A stretch of DNA of 13,396 nt from Methylococcaceae bacterium (GCA_021647145.1 JAKIVF010000099.1:1-13396); one strand, 5' to 3'; counted from the first letter of the stretch, positions 1 to 7,933 are shown. The notes: generated by a model not told the origin, from the sequence alone. Numbers and translations are program-made.

Positions 1-62
1 TACGCTGGGGCACCGAAAAAAAGGGGTTGGTCTTTATTTTTGCATATCATCATTGATAACAC

Positions 63-137
63 GTAAGTTGGATGAGCAATAGCGTAATTCTGCATTTTTT
101 TTGCGGTAAGCGGTGGAATGCGCTTCACTTTTCCACC
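63..137. repeat. Degenerate intergenic palindromic repeat (REP-like)
   Basis: Positions 112-118 (GGTGGAA) and 131-137 (TTCCACC) form a perfect 7-bp stem around a 12-nt loop. Just before it, 63-94 resembles a second motif, GTAAGTTGGATGAGC followed by AGCGTAAT. Both halves look like worn copies of the paired intergenic motifs common in some gammaproteobacteria, of the type GTAGGTTGGATTAGC and GGTGGAATGCGCTTC. The stem is seen directly. The family relation is from memory and needs a genome-wide count of copies. Confidence 0.45.
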
Positions 138-285
138 CTAAGAGCTAGCTTCTATCAGCCAACTCAAATTTCAATCGAGTCTGCCCTTTGATATGAGATG
201 TAATGAAAAAAGTCATGATAATTGTGGTGATTACGTCAATTTTTTAAAAGGATCTAATATTGCCGAGTTTATTAAAGTTGCTGAT

Positions 286-313
286 GCTATTTGCTATTTG
301 CTATTTGCTATTT
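286..313. repeat. Tandem heptanucleotide repeat, 4 x GCTATTT
   Basis: Four perfect back-to-back copies of GCTATTT are followed by a partial fifth unit. They sit in non-coding DNA about 110 bp beyond the stop codon of the large minus-strand gene. A perfect heptamer array is a slippage-prone simple repeat and a possible strain-variable locus. No coding or promoter role is visible. Confidence 0.85.
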
Positions 314-423
314 ATTAGCTAATTCCATTGCATCATCAGCCATTCGCAAAAAAAAAACCATAAAGCATAATTGAGTTACCAGCAAGACAGCAACCCAATT
401 AAAATACTTTACTTATTCCACTT

Positions 424-3400
424 TTAGTTTCTGTCCTGACCAAGAGAGTCGGCACCTATCGTACCAACTATTTCATTTAAATATGCAGCGCTTTCCACTC
501 TTTCCAGTTCAGTTTTAGCTGTTTCTAATCGTTGATTAATCCTTAATCTCTCTACTTCATCTGCATAATTCTCTAGTTCTAAAAAGCATTGCAAGCTATC
601 TAAATGCTTTCGCCATAATGCAATATCCCTAGTCTGTTTTACTTTCAAACGCTGGAGGTACCAATCTGATGCCAATAAACTTTCTTTAGTAAACTTCTCT
701 CTAATTTCAGGATCATGAACACCCTTACCCTGATAGCTCCCTGTTGCCATAATGTATAATAATGCTTGTAAAGGTGGGCAGGCATCATTAATACTCCCAT
801 CATCCAGATATTGTTGAGCCACTTTTTGTTGTGTCTCAACTATATTATTAATCCCATCAACAAAATCATCTAAATTTTGAGTTTCCGGCTTAAGAATATC
901 AGTAGTTAGCACGGCACTGGGGTTATCAAATATTTTACCCATAAATTCATGAACAAATTGTTCAGTAATACGATAGCCCAATCTACTGGCTAAGACAGCT
1001 TCTCCTTTATGCTCAAAATCATCCAAAGCTTCCATATAACCTTGTTCTATCAAGTAACTAGGGTCTCTTTCTTGATCTGTTAAACGTGTCCATATTTCAG
1101 GAATTAACAAGCTTATATCATGGTCTACTCGTACATAAGAACCAATATGACCAGCAGAACTAGAAAATCCAGCGTACCCTGTTAATATAAAAGAAACTAG
1201 CGCATTATTTAGATCAGCAGTCGCTCTTAACGCATTAAAAGGGCCTTTTGTTAATGCCCCTTCACTTCCTGCTCCTGTTGTAGAGGGTGATTTACCGGTT
1301 AAAGAGCTAATAAAATCCATAAATAATTCAGGTAATTGCTGATAATGGATTGGGTTATATACCGCTAAGGCTCTAATGCCTTCTTCTGGTGGATTATTAC
1401 GCCGTCCAGCTAATACTGAATTAACAGGATGTATTACTTTATTATCCAAAGGAATTTTACGATGTAAACGGACACCTAAATCTGCTAAATATTTACGGAC
1501 TGGATTCACCATGTCAGCACGCACTTCTAAGTACCGTGGGTTTTTAGTGGGGACTCCATTGACAATCCTTGGATGAGCCGACGAAACCACAATGCCTGTT
1601 TTATCCTGATAAGTTTGCTGCAGTAAATCATGCATCGGATGGGTAAAATTAGACATTGTTAGTACATCTTCTACAATTGCTGATAACTTATCCCCCGATA
1701 AAGGCTCGTAATTAGCAATAAAATTGCCCTTACCTGCCATATTTTTTTCGGTCTGTTTATCATAACCAGGAATAACGGCATCATCAGGTCTCTGAAATAA
1801 CCGGTATTCACAGTTTGCCACAAGTTTAACGCTGTTTTCACTTTCATTAGTTGCTGAGTGTTTTGCAATTAATGAAGAAGGAATAACCACTGATGCAGTA
1901 ATATCATCTTCCATTTGTATTTTTTCAGTGGCATAAAAATCTTGCCTTACTTTAAATGTACGCCACCCGCCTTCTTGATTAAAACCAATCCGTAACAAAC
2001 TCGCTGTAATATCTCTACCTTCAAATTTAAGATTATGACCAGGTGAGCCATCAACAATATCAGCAGAAAAATAAGCGCGCCAATTATCACCCCACTCGAC
2101 TTGATAAAAACGTTTAATTAATAAAACCAACGCCCTTATATATGAAGGAATAGCTTTTAACCATTCATTATATTCATCCGTATACCCCGTAGATGGGGTT
2201 AATAATTTAATCACTGAACCAAGACTTCTGTCAGAACTTAATAATGTACGACTTTGTACTTTATTAGGTTCATCAATATCTGTCTTAAAACGCCCACTAA
2301 AATTTTTATCAAAAACTGCCTGAACTTTATCTAAATCTTCAGTTATATTGTTAACAAATAAAGAGTTATAGATGACAGCATCACTGATTGATTTAGAAAT
2401 CTCCGACTTACCACCTCCAGAGACTGTACTTGGCTTATGGCAAAAGGTGCCTTCTGACGCTGTACCAATAATGCGCCAGGATGGAGCTGCTGGATGTTTA
2501 AGAAGCTCTAATTTATAACCATTGGGTTTAACATAAATTTTGCCTGGTTGTAGACGAATAGTAGAGTTTTTCTTCTCATTACTCCATGTGATTTTGTCAT
2601 TCTTCCATGAAATAGTCTGCGTCATAGCATCCATTTTAATATTTTGCGGCACATAAACTATCTCAGGGTATTGTTTATCAATTGCATAACCTTCTGGCCT
2701 GACCTCCATTAATTCACCATAGTTTTTCACCATGTCAGAAAAACTAAAACCCTCCTCTTTGCTTGCACTCCCTGCACCATACTCACTACCATGATTACTG
2801 CAATGAAATGCCAAGGCACCACCAGCATGTTCTTCTTCGGCGAAACCATAAAGATTAGCCGCATAACCTATCTGGGTTTTGACCTCTTTTTTACAATAGC
2901 CATAATAATTATCAGCTAATAAGGTAACAATAACCCCATTTTCATCCCTTGCTGTTATTTTGAATGCATCGCCACCATTATATAGTTCATCAGATTTTTT
3001 CCAGCACATCCCATCTTTTTGTTGCCGTTCTGTTGCATCATCCCACTGCGGTAAACCTAATTCTTGTTTTGTTAATGTGACTAAGTGTGGAGCTAAAACC
3101 ACGCATCCACTTTGTCCCGTCCAGTGTTCTACATCTAATCCTGCATCAAACTCAGGTAATGCAGGATTACCACCGTTACCAAAAATACTTTCAACAAAAT
3201 CAAGATTACTGACTAATGTACCGGGGGCAAAAAAACGAATTTCCATATTTTTTTCTTTTGCAAACCCTGGAATTGCGGGACAAACCATAGGTCTTAGCAA
3301 CAATGAGGCAAACATATAAGCAGGTGTTTCTTCATTAGCTGTATAAGGAAGCATCATCAAATCTTTAGGTGGATTTAAAGCCTGGTTTAGCATTTCAGCA

Positions 3401-3909
3401 AAAGCTTGTTTGGGTACTTCTTTTTTATCTCCAGGCACTGGCAAACCGCCCTCAACAATATGAAATGAACCTTTCGTTGTCCTTCGGTCATTCGCAGGAT
3501 TATGTAACACGCCTTGCTTAACTTTATAACTGGCAACACTATCTGAAAAAAACTCATCTTTTCCTGCTGGCAACGATAATTCTCTAGCAATACCATGTCG
3601 ATCTAACTCAAACGTTAGTGTGGGTAGAGTTGGAATGCTATCTAGATTAAGGTCAGATAAATAACTATCTAGAAAATCCTGAATACGTTTATCGGCAGGA
3701 TAATGATGTTCATCAAGCTGCCGGCTTTTTTCAACAAAGCTGCGTAACATATCGTCAGCTGTTGCTAAAAAATCTGCAGAACCACCTTCCATACAGGTGG
3801 GCTGACCATAAGAAGCCAGTTTTAGATTTATATATAATTGTAAATTCTGATGCAATAAAACAGGGTCTTGCTCAGAAACGTTCAAGCCTAATGCTTGAGA
3901 TAAAGCCAT
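424..3909 (-). CDS. Pyrophosphate-dependent phosphoenolpyruvate carboxykinase (PPi-PEPCK, EC 4.1.1.38)
   Basis: This 1161-aa cytoplasmic protein is predicted to interconvert oxaloacetate plus PPi with PEP, phosphate and CO2, linking the TCA cycle to the PEP/pyruvate node without a nucleotide. The size (about 130 kDa) and family-like blocks match what I recall of the Propionibacterium freudenreichii and Entamoeba enzymes: VASYKVKQGVLHNP (125-138), NLDFVESIFGN (235-245), DDATERQQKDG (290-300), ADNYYGYCKKEVKTQ (332-346), GKSPSTTGAGSEGALTKGP (872-890) and VRVDHDISLLIPEIW (926-940). A glycine-rich VSGGGKSEIS stretch (496-505) may be the phosphate-binding loop; that is inference. The start is the ATG at 3909: AGGAG lies 7 nt upstream, and an upstream in-frame ATG at 3957 would make the ribosome binding site coding. 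The gene lies 88 bp downstream of truD on the same strand. It is unrelated in length to ATP/GTP PEPCKs (about 530-620 aa). Confidence 0.87.
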   Translation of the reverse strand: MALSQALGLNVSEQDPVLLHQNLQLYINLKLASYGQPTCMEGGSADFLATADDMLRSFVEKSRQLDEHHYPADKRIQDFLDSYLSDLNLDSIPTLPTLTFELDRHGIARELSLPAGKDEFFSDSVASYKVKQGVLHNPANDRRTTKGSFHIVEGGLPVPGDKKEVPKQAFAEMLNQALNPPKDLMMLPYTANEETPAYMFASLLLRPMVCPAIPGFAKEKNMEIRFFAPGTLVSNLDFVESIFGNGGNPALPEFDAGLDVEHWTGQSGCVVLAPHLVTLTKQELGLPQWDDATERQQKDGMCWKKSDELYNGGDAFKITARDENGVIVTLLADNYYGYCKKEVKTQIGYAANLYGFAEEEHAGGALAFHCSNHGSEYGAGSASKEEGFSFSDMVKNYGELMEVRPEGYAIDKQYPEIVYVPQNIKMDAMTQTISWKNDKITWSNEKKNSTIRLQPGKIYVKPNGYKLELLKHPAAPSWRIIGTASEGTFCHKPSTVSGGGKSEISKSISDAVIYNSLFVNNITEDLDKVQAVFDKNFSGRFKTDIDEPNKVQSRTLLSSDRSLGSVIKLLTPSTGYTDEYNEWLKAIPSYIRALVLLIKRFYQVEWGDNWRAYFSADIVDGSPGHNLKFEGRDITASLLRIGFNQEGGWRTFKVRQDFYATEKIQMEDDITASVVIPSSLIAKHSATNESENSVKLVANCEYRLFQRPDDAVIPGYDKQTEKNMAGKGNFIANYEPLSGDKLSAIVEDVLTMSNFTHPMHDLLQQTYQDKTGIVVSSAHPRIVNGVPTKNPRYLEVRADMVNPVRKYLADLGVRLHRKIPLDNKVIHPVNSVLAGRRNNPPEEGIRALAVYNPIHYQQLPELFMDFISSLTGKSPSTTGAGSEGALTKGPFNALRATADLNNALVSFILTGYAGFSSSAGHIGSYVRVDHDISLLIPEIWTRLTDQERDPSYLIEQGYMEALDDFEHKGEAVLASRLGYRITEQFVHEFMGKIFDNPSAVLTTDILKPETQNLDDFVDGINNIVETQQKVAQQYLDDGSINDACPPLQALLYIMATGSYQGKGVHDPEIREKFTKESLLASDWYLQRLKVKQTRDIALWRKHLDSLQCFLELENYADEVERLRINQRLETAKTELERVESAAYLNEIVGTIGADSLGQDRN

Positions 3910-3916
3910 AATTGAA

Positions 3917-3921
3917 CTCCT
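3917..3921 (-). promoter_or_regulatory. Ribosome binding site AGGAG fixing the PPi-PEPCK start
   Basis: AGGAG on the minus strand is 7 nt from the ATG at 3909-3907. It lies inside the 16-codon N-terminal extension that would result from the ATG at 3957. The shorter protein is therefore the better annotation. Confidence 0.75.
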
Positions 3922-3947
3922 AACTATTAAAATAAAAAAATGCCTCA

Positions 3948-3956
3948 AATATACCA
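3948..3956 (-). promoter_or_regulatory. Possible extended -10 promoter for the PPi-PEPCK gene
   Basis: In the 88-bp gap after truD the minus strand reads TGGTATATT, an extended -10 (TGn plus TATATT, 5 of 6 matches). No good -35 element is seen at 17 bp. It would give a leader of about 30 nt. Read-through from truD is an equally plausible source of transcript, since no terminator is visible between the two genes. Confidence 0.25.
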
Positions 3957-3997
3957 TTTCCTTGTTGGAGATATTAGTATTTTTCAGTTTACATTGT

Positions 3998-5038
3998 TCA
4001 GTTATTAATCAATTCCCTTAATAAGGCGGTAGCAAAACTACCTGAGGGTAAAAAGAAATTTAAAACCACTATAGAGTCTTCTTGGAACTCCCATTGTAAA
4101 TTGTTAACTAACACTCTAAATGCGCGTCTATTTGCTTTTACATCAAACTTAACCAGTCCATCAACTAATACTTTATAAGTATTAACAATTGATTCTTCCA
4201 TGGCTAATGCTTTAGCTGTTGTTTCAAAATCACCTTTGCCGACCATCAACCCAGCAGGATGAATCTCACCTTTTTTAACCCGATCTAAAACAGTGCTATC
4301 AAGGTGATCTGATTTAAAATAGCTACGTGACTGGTCAAAAATAAACACATCCCCTTCAATCCCTTGATTCCAAATACCTAATTTCACTCTCTCTGACAAT
4401 AGGTAATTAAATAAATATGACCGCACTGAAGATAAATAAATACCTCTCTGCTCCCGCTTTACTTTTGCACCTTGAAATAATGCTAAAGCTTTATTCACAT
4501 TATTACCTTGTATACCGAAACGCTGACTACCAAAATAATTAGGTATTCCCTCTTGCTTTATCAATTGTAATTGACTTTCCAGTTCATCCTTGTCTCCTTG
4601 CCAATCACGAATTACAATTTGAAATTTATTTCCAGCTAACACACCTCGTTTTAGTTTTCTTGCATGACGAGTTGTTTGTAAAACCTTAATTCCTTCCGTT
4701 TCAATTTTCTTCCAGTCTGGATCAGATTTTCCTGGCAACCAAATACTAAACCATTGTGTAGTAACGGCATGACGGTCTTTTAAACCTGCATAACTTACGT
4801 CACGCTGTCTAACTCCAGAAAAACGAGCAAGTAACCGAGCAATATATTCAGTATTTTCTCCCGTTTTTTGTATCTGTATAAAAGCATGCTCTCCAGTACC
4901 TTCAGGTTGAAAGGACAATTGTTCCTTAACTATAAAATCTGCAGGCTTAGTTTTGATACTACCTGTCCCGTTTGAATGTGTAGTTGCATATCTCCAGGTC
5001 GGGATTGTGATTGTGATTGGGGTTTGATTAACTGTCAT
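3998..5038 (-). CDS. truD: tRNA pseudouridine(13) synthase TruD
   Basis: This 346-aa protein is close in length to E. coli TruD (349 aa). It isomerises uridine 13 of tRNA to pseudouridine, in the cytoplasm. The N-terminal KPADFIVKEQ block (31-40), the catalytic motif YAGLKDRHA (83-91, catalytic aspartate D88), RKLKRGVLAGNKF (127-139), the NYFGSQRFG block (167-175) and the C-terminal FLPSGSFATALLRELIN (329-345) follow the TruD family from end to end. The TRUD insertion domain occupies roughly 150-300. The ATG at 5038 has no strong Shine-Dalgarno sequence, but the length fits. truD often sits beside ispF and surE in gammaproteobacteria; here it stands beside the PPi-PEPCK gene instead. No missing catalytic residue is seen. 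Confidence 0.96.
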   Translation of the reverse strand: MTVNQTPITITIPTWRYATTHSNGTGSIKTKPADFIVKEQLSFQPEGTGEHAFIQIQKTGENTEYIARLLARFSGVRQRDVSYAGLKDRHAVTTQWFSIWLPGKSDPDWKKIETEGIKVLQTTRHARKLKRGVLAGNKFQIVIRDWQGDKDELESQLQLIKQEGIPNYFGSQRFGIQGNNVNKALALFQGAKVKREQRGIYLSSVRSYLFNYLLSERVKLGIWNQGIEGDVFIFDQSRSYFKSDHLDSTVLDRVKKGEIHPAGLMVGKGDFETTAKALAMEESIVNTYKVLVDGLVKFDVKANRRAFRVLVNNLQWEFQEDSIVVLNFFLPSGSFATALLRELINN

Positions 5039-5090
5039 TAGAAATGTTCAACACAAAAGGGTTCTATTTAACATTTTTTTGAAATAATAT

Positions 5091-5119
5091 TTGATAGAAA
5101 ATTAAATTTAAAGATTCAA
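5091..5119 (-). promoter_or_regulatory. Candidate truD promoter
   Basis: Read on the minus strand, TTGAAT (-35, complement of 5114-5119) is separated by 17 bp from TATCAA (-10, complement of 5091-5096). Each box matches consensus at 4 of 6 positions. It sits about 50 bp from the truD start. The DNA is very AT-rich, so chance matches are expected. Confidence 0.35.
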
Positions 5120-5274
5120 AAAAAACGTAACTATAATAATCATTAAGTTAAAAAATTGACTTAAATATTTTCATATTAATTTATTATTTGTGAAATAGGT
5201 ACAATTGAATTTCAAGTAAGCTCAACCATAATAAAACCATTGTCAGTCTTAACTGTTAATTAGGGAGTTTTATT

Positions 5275-5628
5275 ATGAAATCATTGTTTTTTGTTACAAC
5301 TAGTATCATTTTATTTTTTGCTTTTTCACCTGCCAACTATACACCTAGTATTGTTGGAGCTCATGATAAAGTAGCTCACTTTGTAGCCTTTTTTTGTCTC
5401 GCTTTAGGTTTAAATTTTTCTTTTCCATTATGCTCTATTAAACGAGCCTTTTTAATTTTAGTTTTATTAGCGGCAGGGATTGAAATCATTCAGTTTTATT
5501 TCACAAACCGTCAGTTGAGTATTTTAGACTTTAGTGCAGGCCTAGCCGGAGTGCTTTTCTATTTGTCCATGTATAAGATAATAAACAGAATTAACACTAA
5601 TCTCGCCATAGTTTCAAAAATAGCTTGA
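5275..5628 (+). CDS. VanZ-like small integral membrane protein
   Basis: This 117-aa protein has four predicted transmembrane segments (about 4-20, 33-51, 57-76 and 82-104). It carries the conserved pattern of short VanZ-like proteins: DKVAHFVAFF (31-40, with H35) at the start of helix 2, GIEIIQ (68-73) ending helix 3, then R79 and LDFSAGLAG (84-92) opening helix 4. The start is fixed by AGGGAG at 5262-5267, 7 nt from the ATG. VanZ-family proteins are tied to glycopeptide or lipoglycopeptide resistance in Gram-positives, but the role of the short Gram-negative versions is not established; an envelope role is inference. The gene is transcribed alone, divergent from truD. A TTGACT box at 5156-5161 and a TACAAT box at 5200-5205 are upstream, but they are not spaced as one promoter. 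Confidence 0.82.
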   Translation: MKSLFFVTTSIILFFAFSPANYTPSIVGAHDKVAHFVAFFCLALGLNFSFPLCSIKRAFLILVLLAAGIEIIQFYFTNRQLSILDFSAGLAGVLFYLSMYKIINRINTNLAIVSKIA

Positions 5629-6043
5629 AGATCAAATATGTAACTATTTTACTAATAATTCATCAGGGGTGTCGAAAACTGGTAACAAAGGGCATTATTT
5701 AATCCTATCTCAAATACTCAACTCTAAAGTCATACCCAAGAAGACAATAAACACTATGTGGGGTATTTATTTCTAGTTGCCCAACAATTAACACAATTTT
5801 TTATTTCAAAATACACACCTTAATCCCAGCAATTTTTAAACAAAACTATTCTCAAAAAAATCAAATGCTTAGAAATAAAGGCCTCTCAGCTGTGTTAAAT
5901 AACTATCTTCAACAGCGACAAGCGATTGACAATTACAACTTAACATTTAAAATATTTTTTAAAAGCTAAGTATTCTTAGTTATTTCTCACTATTTTAATA
6001 GAGTGACTAAGTTTATTAGTATTAAAAAGTTGAAGTGTTAAAA
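5629..6043. other. Non-coding region between VanZ-like and hydrolase genes
   Basis: No firm gene is present. An ATACCC...GGGTAT inverted repeat (5732-5737 and 5761-5766, loop 23 nt), followed by TTATTTCT, is a weak terminator candidate. A 34-codon open frame from an ATG at 5865 to 5969 lacks a ribosome binding site and overlaps a small CTAAG/CTTAG hairpin (5966-5979). A 5624-5776 plus-strand frame is open for about 50 codons without a usable start. Both may be chance or worn remnants. Confidence 0.4.
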
Positions 6044-7006
6044 ATGAAAATAATAAATAAAAGGCAAAAATGGATTAGACCCATACTAGTCTTTGGATTA
6101 ATAATAAGTTCTTTGTTTGTACAGGCTCTTTCTTCTCCAGATAACACGCTTCAATGGAATAAAGATAAATATAGAGGGTTATACTTTCTAGAAAAAGAAA
6201 CTGGCTTTTTAAACAAGACAACGAGAGACTGCCCTGAATATCGCTATGCAGTAGTCTTTCTACATGGCACTCAAAATACTCTCACAAATTCTCCAACTCA
6301 AGCGATTGATGGTTTAGTGGACCATTCAAAAAATGGAGGTGTCTTACAACCAATAATGGAAAACTTTTCCCATAATTGTGCTCTTGTCGTTTTACCAGAG
6401 GCAAAAATTTCACCCGATAAAACATTTAAACAATGGGACTGGGAACTTAATTCTGCTGACTCAAGAAGAATTATACGAATAATAAAATTTATACAAGCTA
6501 AATTAGACATTGATGTTATTTTAATGGGTGGCTCTGGAGGAGCAGTTATGGCACACCATATTGCTAAAGAATCAATAAAAGATTCAAACAAGGTGGATTT
6601 AACAGCCGTTATTATTGTTGATGGGGTCAGTTCTGAATTAGCTTGTCAGAAGCCATGCATTTCTCCAAAAGGCCACCAACCAATCCATTCTAGCAAACAT
6701 TCAGATCTATATAATGCTGATATAAATGAAAGGCGGGTTAATAACTGGGATAGTACTTTCGATACCATTCGAGTTGGTGTTAACAACTGGAACTTACCCA
6801 CTTTAGTTATCTCCTCTTTCGAAAACCTCAATGGTAAAATCCCTTCTCTATTCAAAGATAGATTTGGCTTTGCTTTAGAACGAAAAGGAGCAAGACAAGT
6901 TATCTTTAAAAGAAATATCGGTAAAGACCATGCCCCTTGGAAACCTGGATATATCTATATAAAAGATTTTTTGGTAAATACTTTGAAAGTTGACAACCGA
7001 TGGTAA
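6044..7006 (+). CDS. Secreted alpha/beta-hydrolase-like protein, substrate unknown
   Basis: This 320-aa protein begins with a basic stretch and a hydrophobic segment (about 11-28, ending VQA), consistent with a Sec signal peptide or an N-terminal anchor. The fold features seen are HGT (74-76) after the first core strand as a possible oxyanion-hole element, a nucleophile elbow GGSGG (162-166, Ser164) and a late histidine in GKDHAPW (293-299, His296). A catalytic acid is likely near E260 after strand VISSF; that is inference. Four cysteines (63, 112, 201, 205) fit disulfides outside the cytoplasm. I do not recognise a named family; an esterase or peptidase activity is possible. The ATG at 6044 is preferred to a GTG at 6035, which would add three residues. 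The ribosome binding site is poor (GAAG, 8 nt upstream). It is a single-gene unit, convergent with the decayed DNA to its right. Confidence 0.65.
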   Translation: MKIINKRQKWIRPILVFGLIISSLFVQALSSPDNTLQWNKDKYRGLYFLEKETGFLNKTTRDCPEYRYAVVFLHGTQNTLTNSPTQAIDGLVDHSKNGGVLQPIMENFSHNCALVVLPEAKISPDKTFKQWDWELNSADSRRIIRIIKFIQAKLDIDVILMGGSGGAVMAHHIAKESIKDSNKVDLTAVIIVDGVSSELACQKPCISPKGHQPIHSSKHSDLYNADINERRVNNWDSTFDTIRVGVNNWNLPTLVISSFENLNGKIPSLFKDRFGFALERKGARQVIFKRNIGKDHAPWKPGYIYIKDFLVNTLKVDNRW

Positions 7007-7054
7007 ATTATTAGGAATTTAATATTTTATAAATGGCTAGAGGCATTTCAAACA

Positions 7055-7083
7055 CAGAATACTCATAAGCTAACAGTATTCTG
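7055..7083. terminator. Perfect 9-bp stem-loop after the hydrolase gene
   Basis: CAGAATACT (7055-7063) and AGTATTCTG (7075-7083) pair perfectly around an 11-nt loop, about 50 bp beyond the stop of the hydrolase gene. No T-run follows on either strand, so it is not a classic intrinsic terminator. It may be an mRNA 3' end stabiliser or an operator-like palindrome. Confidence 0.4.
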
Positions 7084-7106
7084 GTATCAGGACAAATTCG
7101 TTCTAT

Positions 7107-7415
7107 TCACCCAGGCCAGTTGTAGTATAAAACTAACATATAGATTGAACAAAAATAAAATAAATAGTTATAATTTTTCTTGTTAAATTGAGATAAAACT
7201 ATATAGACGACATACCTTAAACCAGCTTGTTTTTTTGCCACATAGTCTTGGTACTTTAATTGAGAAGGATCAAAAAATTGTTCTTGATTAATGTCAGGTT
7301 GAATATTTTTATTAAACAAACTACTGATATATTGTTAAAAAGAGTATCGCACGATTTCGGCAAGGTTTTCTAGGATAAAAATTCTTGAGAGTCTAGTAAA
7401 ACTAAGACCTTTTCT
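7107..7415 (-). other. Unassigned, probably decayed coding remnant
   Basis: The minus strand is open from 7319 to 7107 (70 codons, only a TTG start). It continues upstream in the same frame beyond a stop codon at 7335-7337 with protein-like composition (ILENLAEIVRYSF, stop, QYISSLFNKNIQPD). This could be an eroded gene, either the tail of the adjacent PhoD-like pseudogene or something unrelated. I cannot match it to any PhoD C-terminal motif. There is no ribosome binding site. It is not called as a gene. Confidence 0.3.
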
Positions 7416-7933
7416 TTAAGTAATACAAGTGACATCATCTGCATAGATTTGATCGCCAGTGAGTAAAAGTAAAGCCGACCGTTTACTTATACCATCAAGT
7501 GTTTCTTCTAATTTATCATCGCCTATTCCTAACATATCAGTTGAGCTCCCGCGGGATTTACGACAACTTCCTTGCAGTAAATATTTTATCTGGCTTGGTA
7601 TAAAAAAACCAGGGGGGCGACTCACCTGCATAAATCAAATTTAAAGCTTTTAATTCTAGTATTTTATTATCTATATTAATTTGATAGGTCACTAAAGTAT
7701 CTAGGGGGGAATAAGTTCTTTTTGTCGATGGTGTTTGCTTGTAGAAGATAAATATAGAGGTGTTTTCCTAGCTTACATTGATTAATTTTAGTTTCTTTAC
7801 TTTCACTTACGCTTACCCGTATACCTTCTTTCAATATTGTTAGTGATAAATTGAGTTGACGATCAGTAGCGAGTCAGACGTAAATATTATGGGAGGTAAC
7901 TCTACGTAAAATAGACTCAGCAAGAACTTTCAT
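7416..7933 (-). pseudogene. Pseudogene of a PhoD-like metallophosphatase (N-terminal part only)
   Basis: Three consecutive minus-strand frames together spell the beginning of a PhoD-like alkaline phosphatase. The first frame, from the ATG at 7933, gives SILRRVTSHNIYV, a TGA (7876-7874) where the family usually has Trp, then LATDRQLNLSLTI up to KHLYIYLLQA. The second frame begins near the G6 tract at 7704-7709 and gives LDTLVTYQINIDNKILEL. The third begins near the G6/A7 tracts at 7602-7617 and gives LLQGSCRK, then LLLLTGDQIYADDV, the metal-binding signature of the family. After that the frame stops at 7416 and the remaining catalytic domain is absent. About 170 codons survive of a protein usually several hundred residues long. 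One stop, two frameshifts and a truncation together argue for true decay rather than sequencing error. Confidence 0.82.

Larger units (their letters stand above)
1..423. other. Non-coding region with degenerate repeats
   Basis: No convincing gene is seen here. The stretch lies downstream of the minus-strand PEP carboxykinase-like gene. It holds a degenerate palindromic intergenic repeat (about 63-137), a four-copy heptamer (286-313), and a run of ten A at 348-357 that would read as a T-run for transcripts leaving the minus-strand gene. A weak inverted repeat upstream of that T-run gives only a poor terminator. The first 60 bases are open for a short distance on both strands, but nothing recognisable can be read from them. 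Confidence 0.5.

Noticed and set aside
286..313. CRISPR array
   Set aside because: The repeats are contiguous 7-mers without spacers; no cas gene is present.
2960..3319. Plus-strand open frame of 119 codons inside the PPi-PEPCK gene
   Set aside because: It is antisense to a clearly conserved gene, with no ribosome binding site and no protein family resemblance.
3910..3957. N-terminal extension of the PPi-PEPCK from the ATG at 3957
   Set aside because: The AGGAG ribosome binding site for the ATG at 3909 would be coding in this extension, and the extra 16 residues have no family support.
5865..5969. Small 34-codon plus-strand gene
   Set aside because: It has no ribosome binding site, no recognisable motif, and such frames are expected by chance.
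6298..6855. Minus-strand open frames within the hydrolase gene
   Set aside because: They are antisense to a longer frame with hydrolase motifs and a signal peptide.
7459..7644. Plus-strand open frame of 61 codons over the PhoD-like remnant
   Set aside because: It is the antisense shadow of the minus-strand fragment that carries the GDQIYADDV motif.
7602..7709. Phase-variable expression of the PhoD-like gene through the two G6 tracts
   Set aside because: Restoring both frames would still leave an internal TGA and no catalytic C-terminal domain, so the gene could not be switched on.
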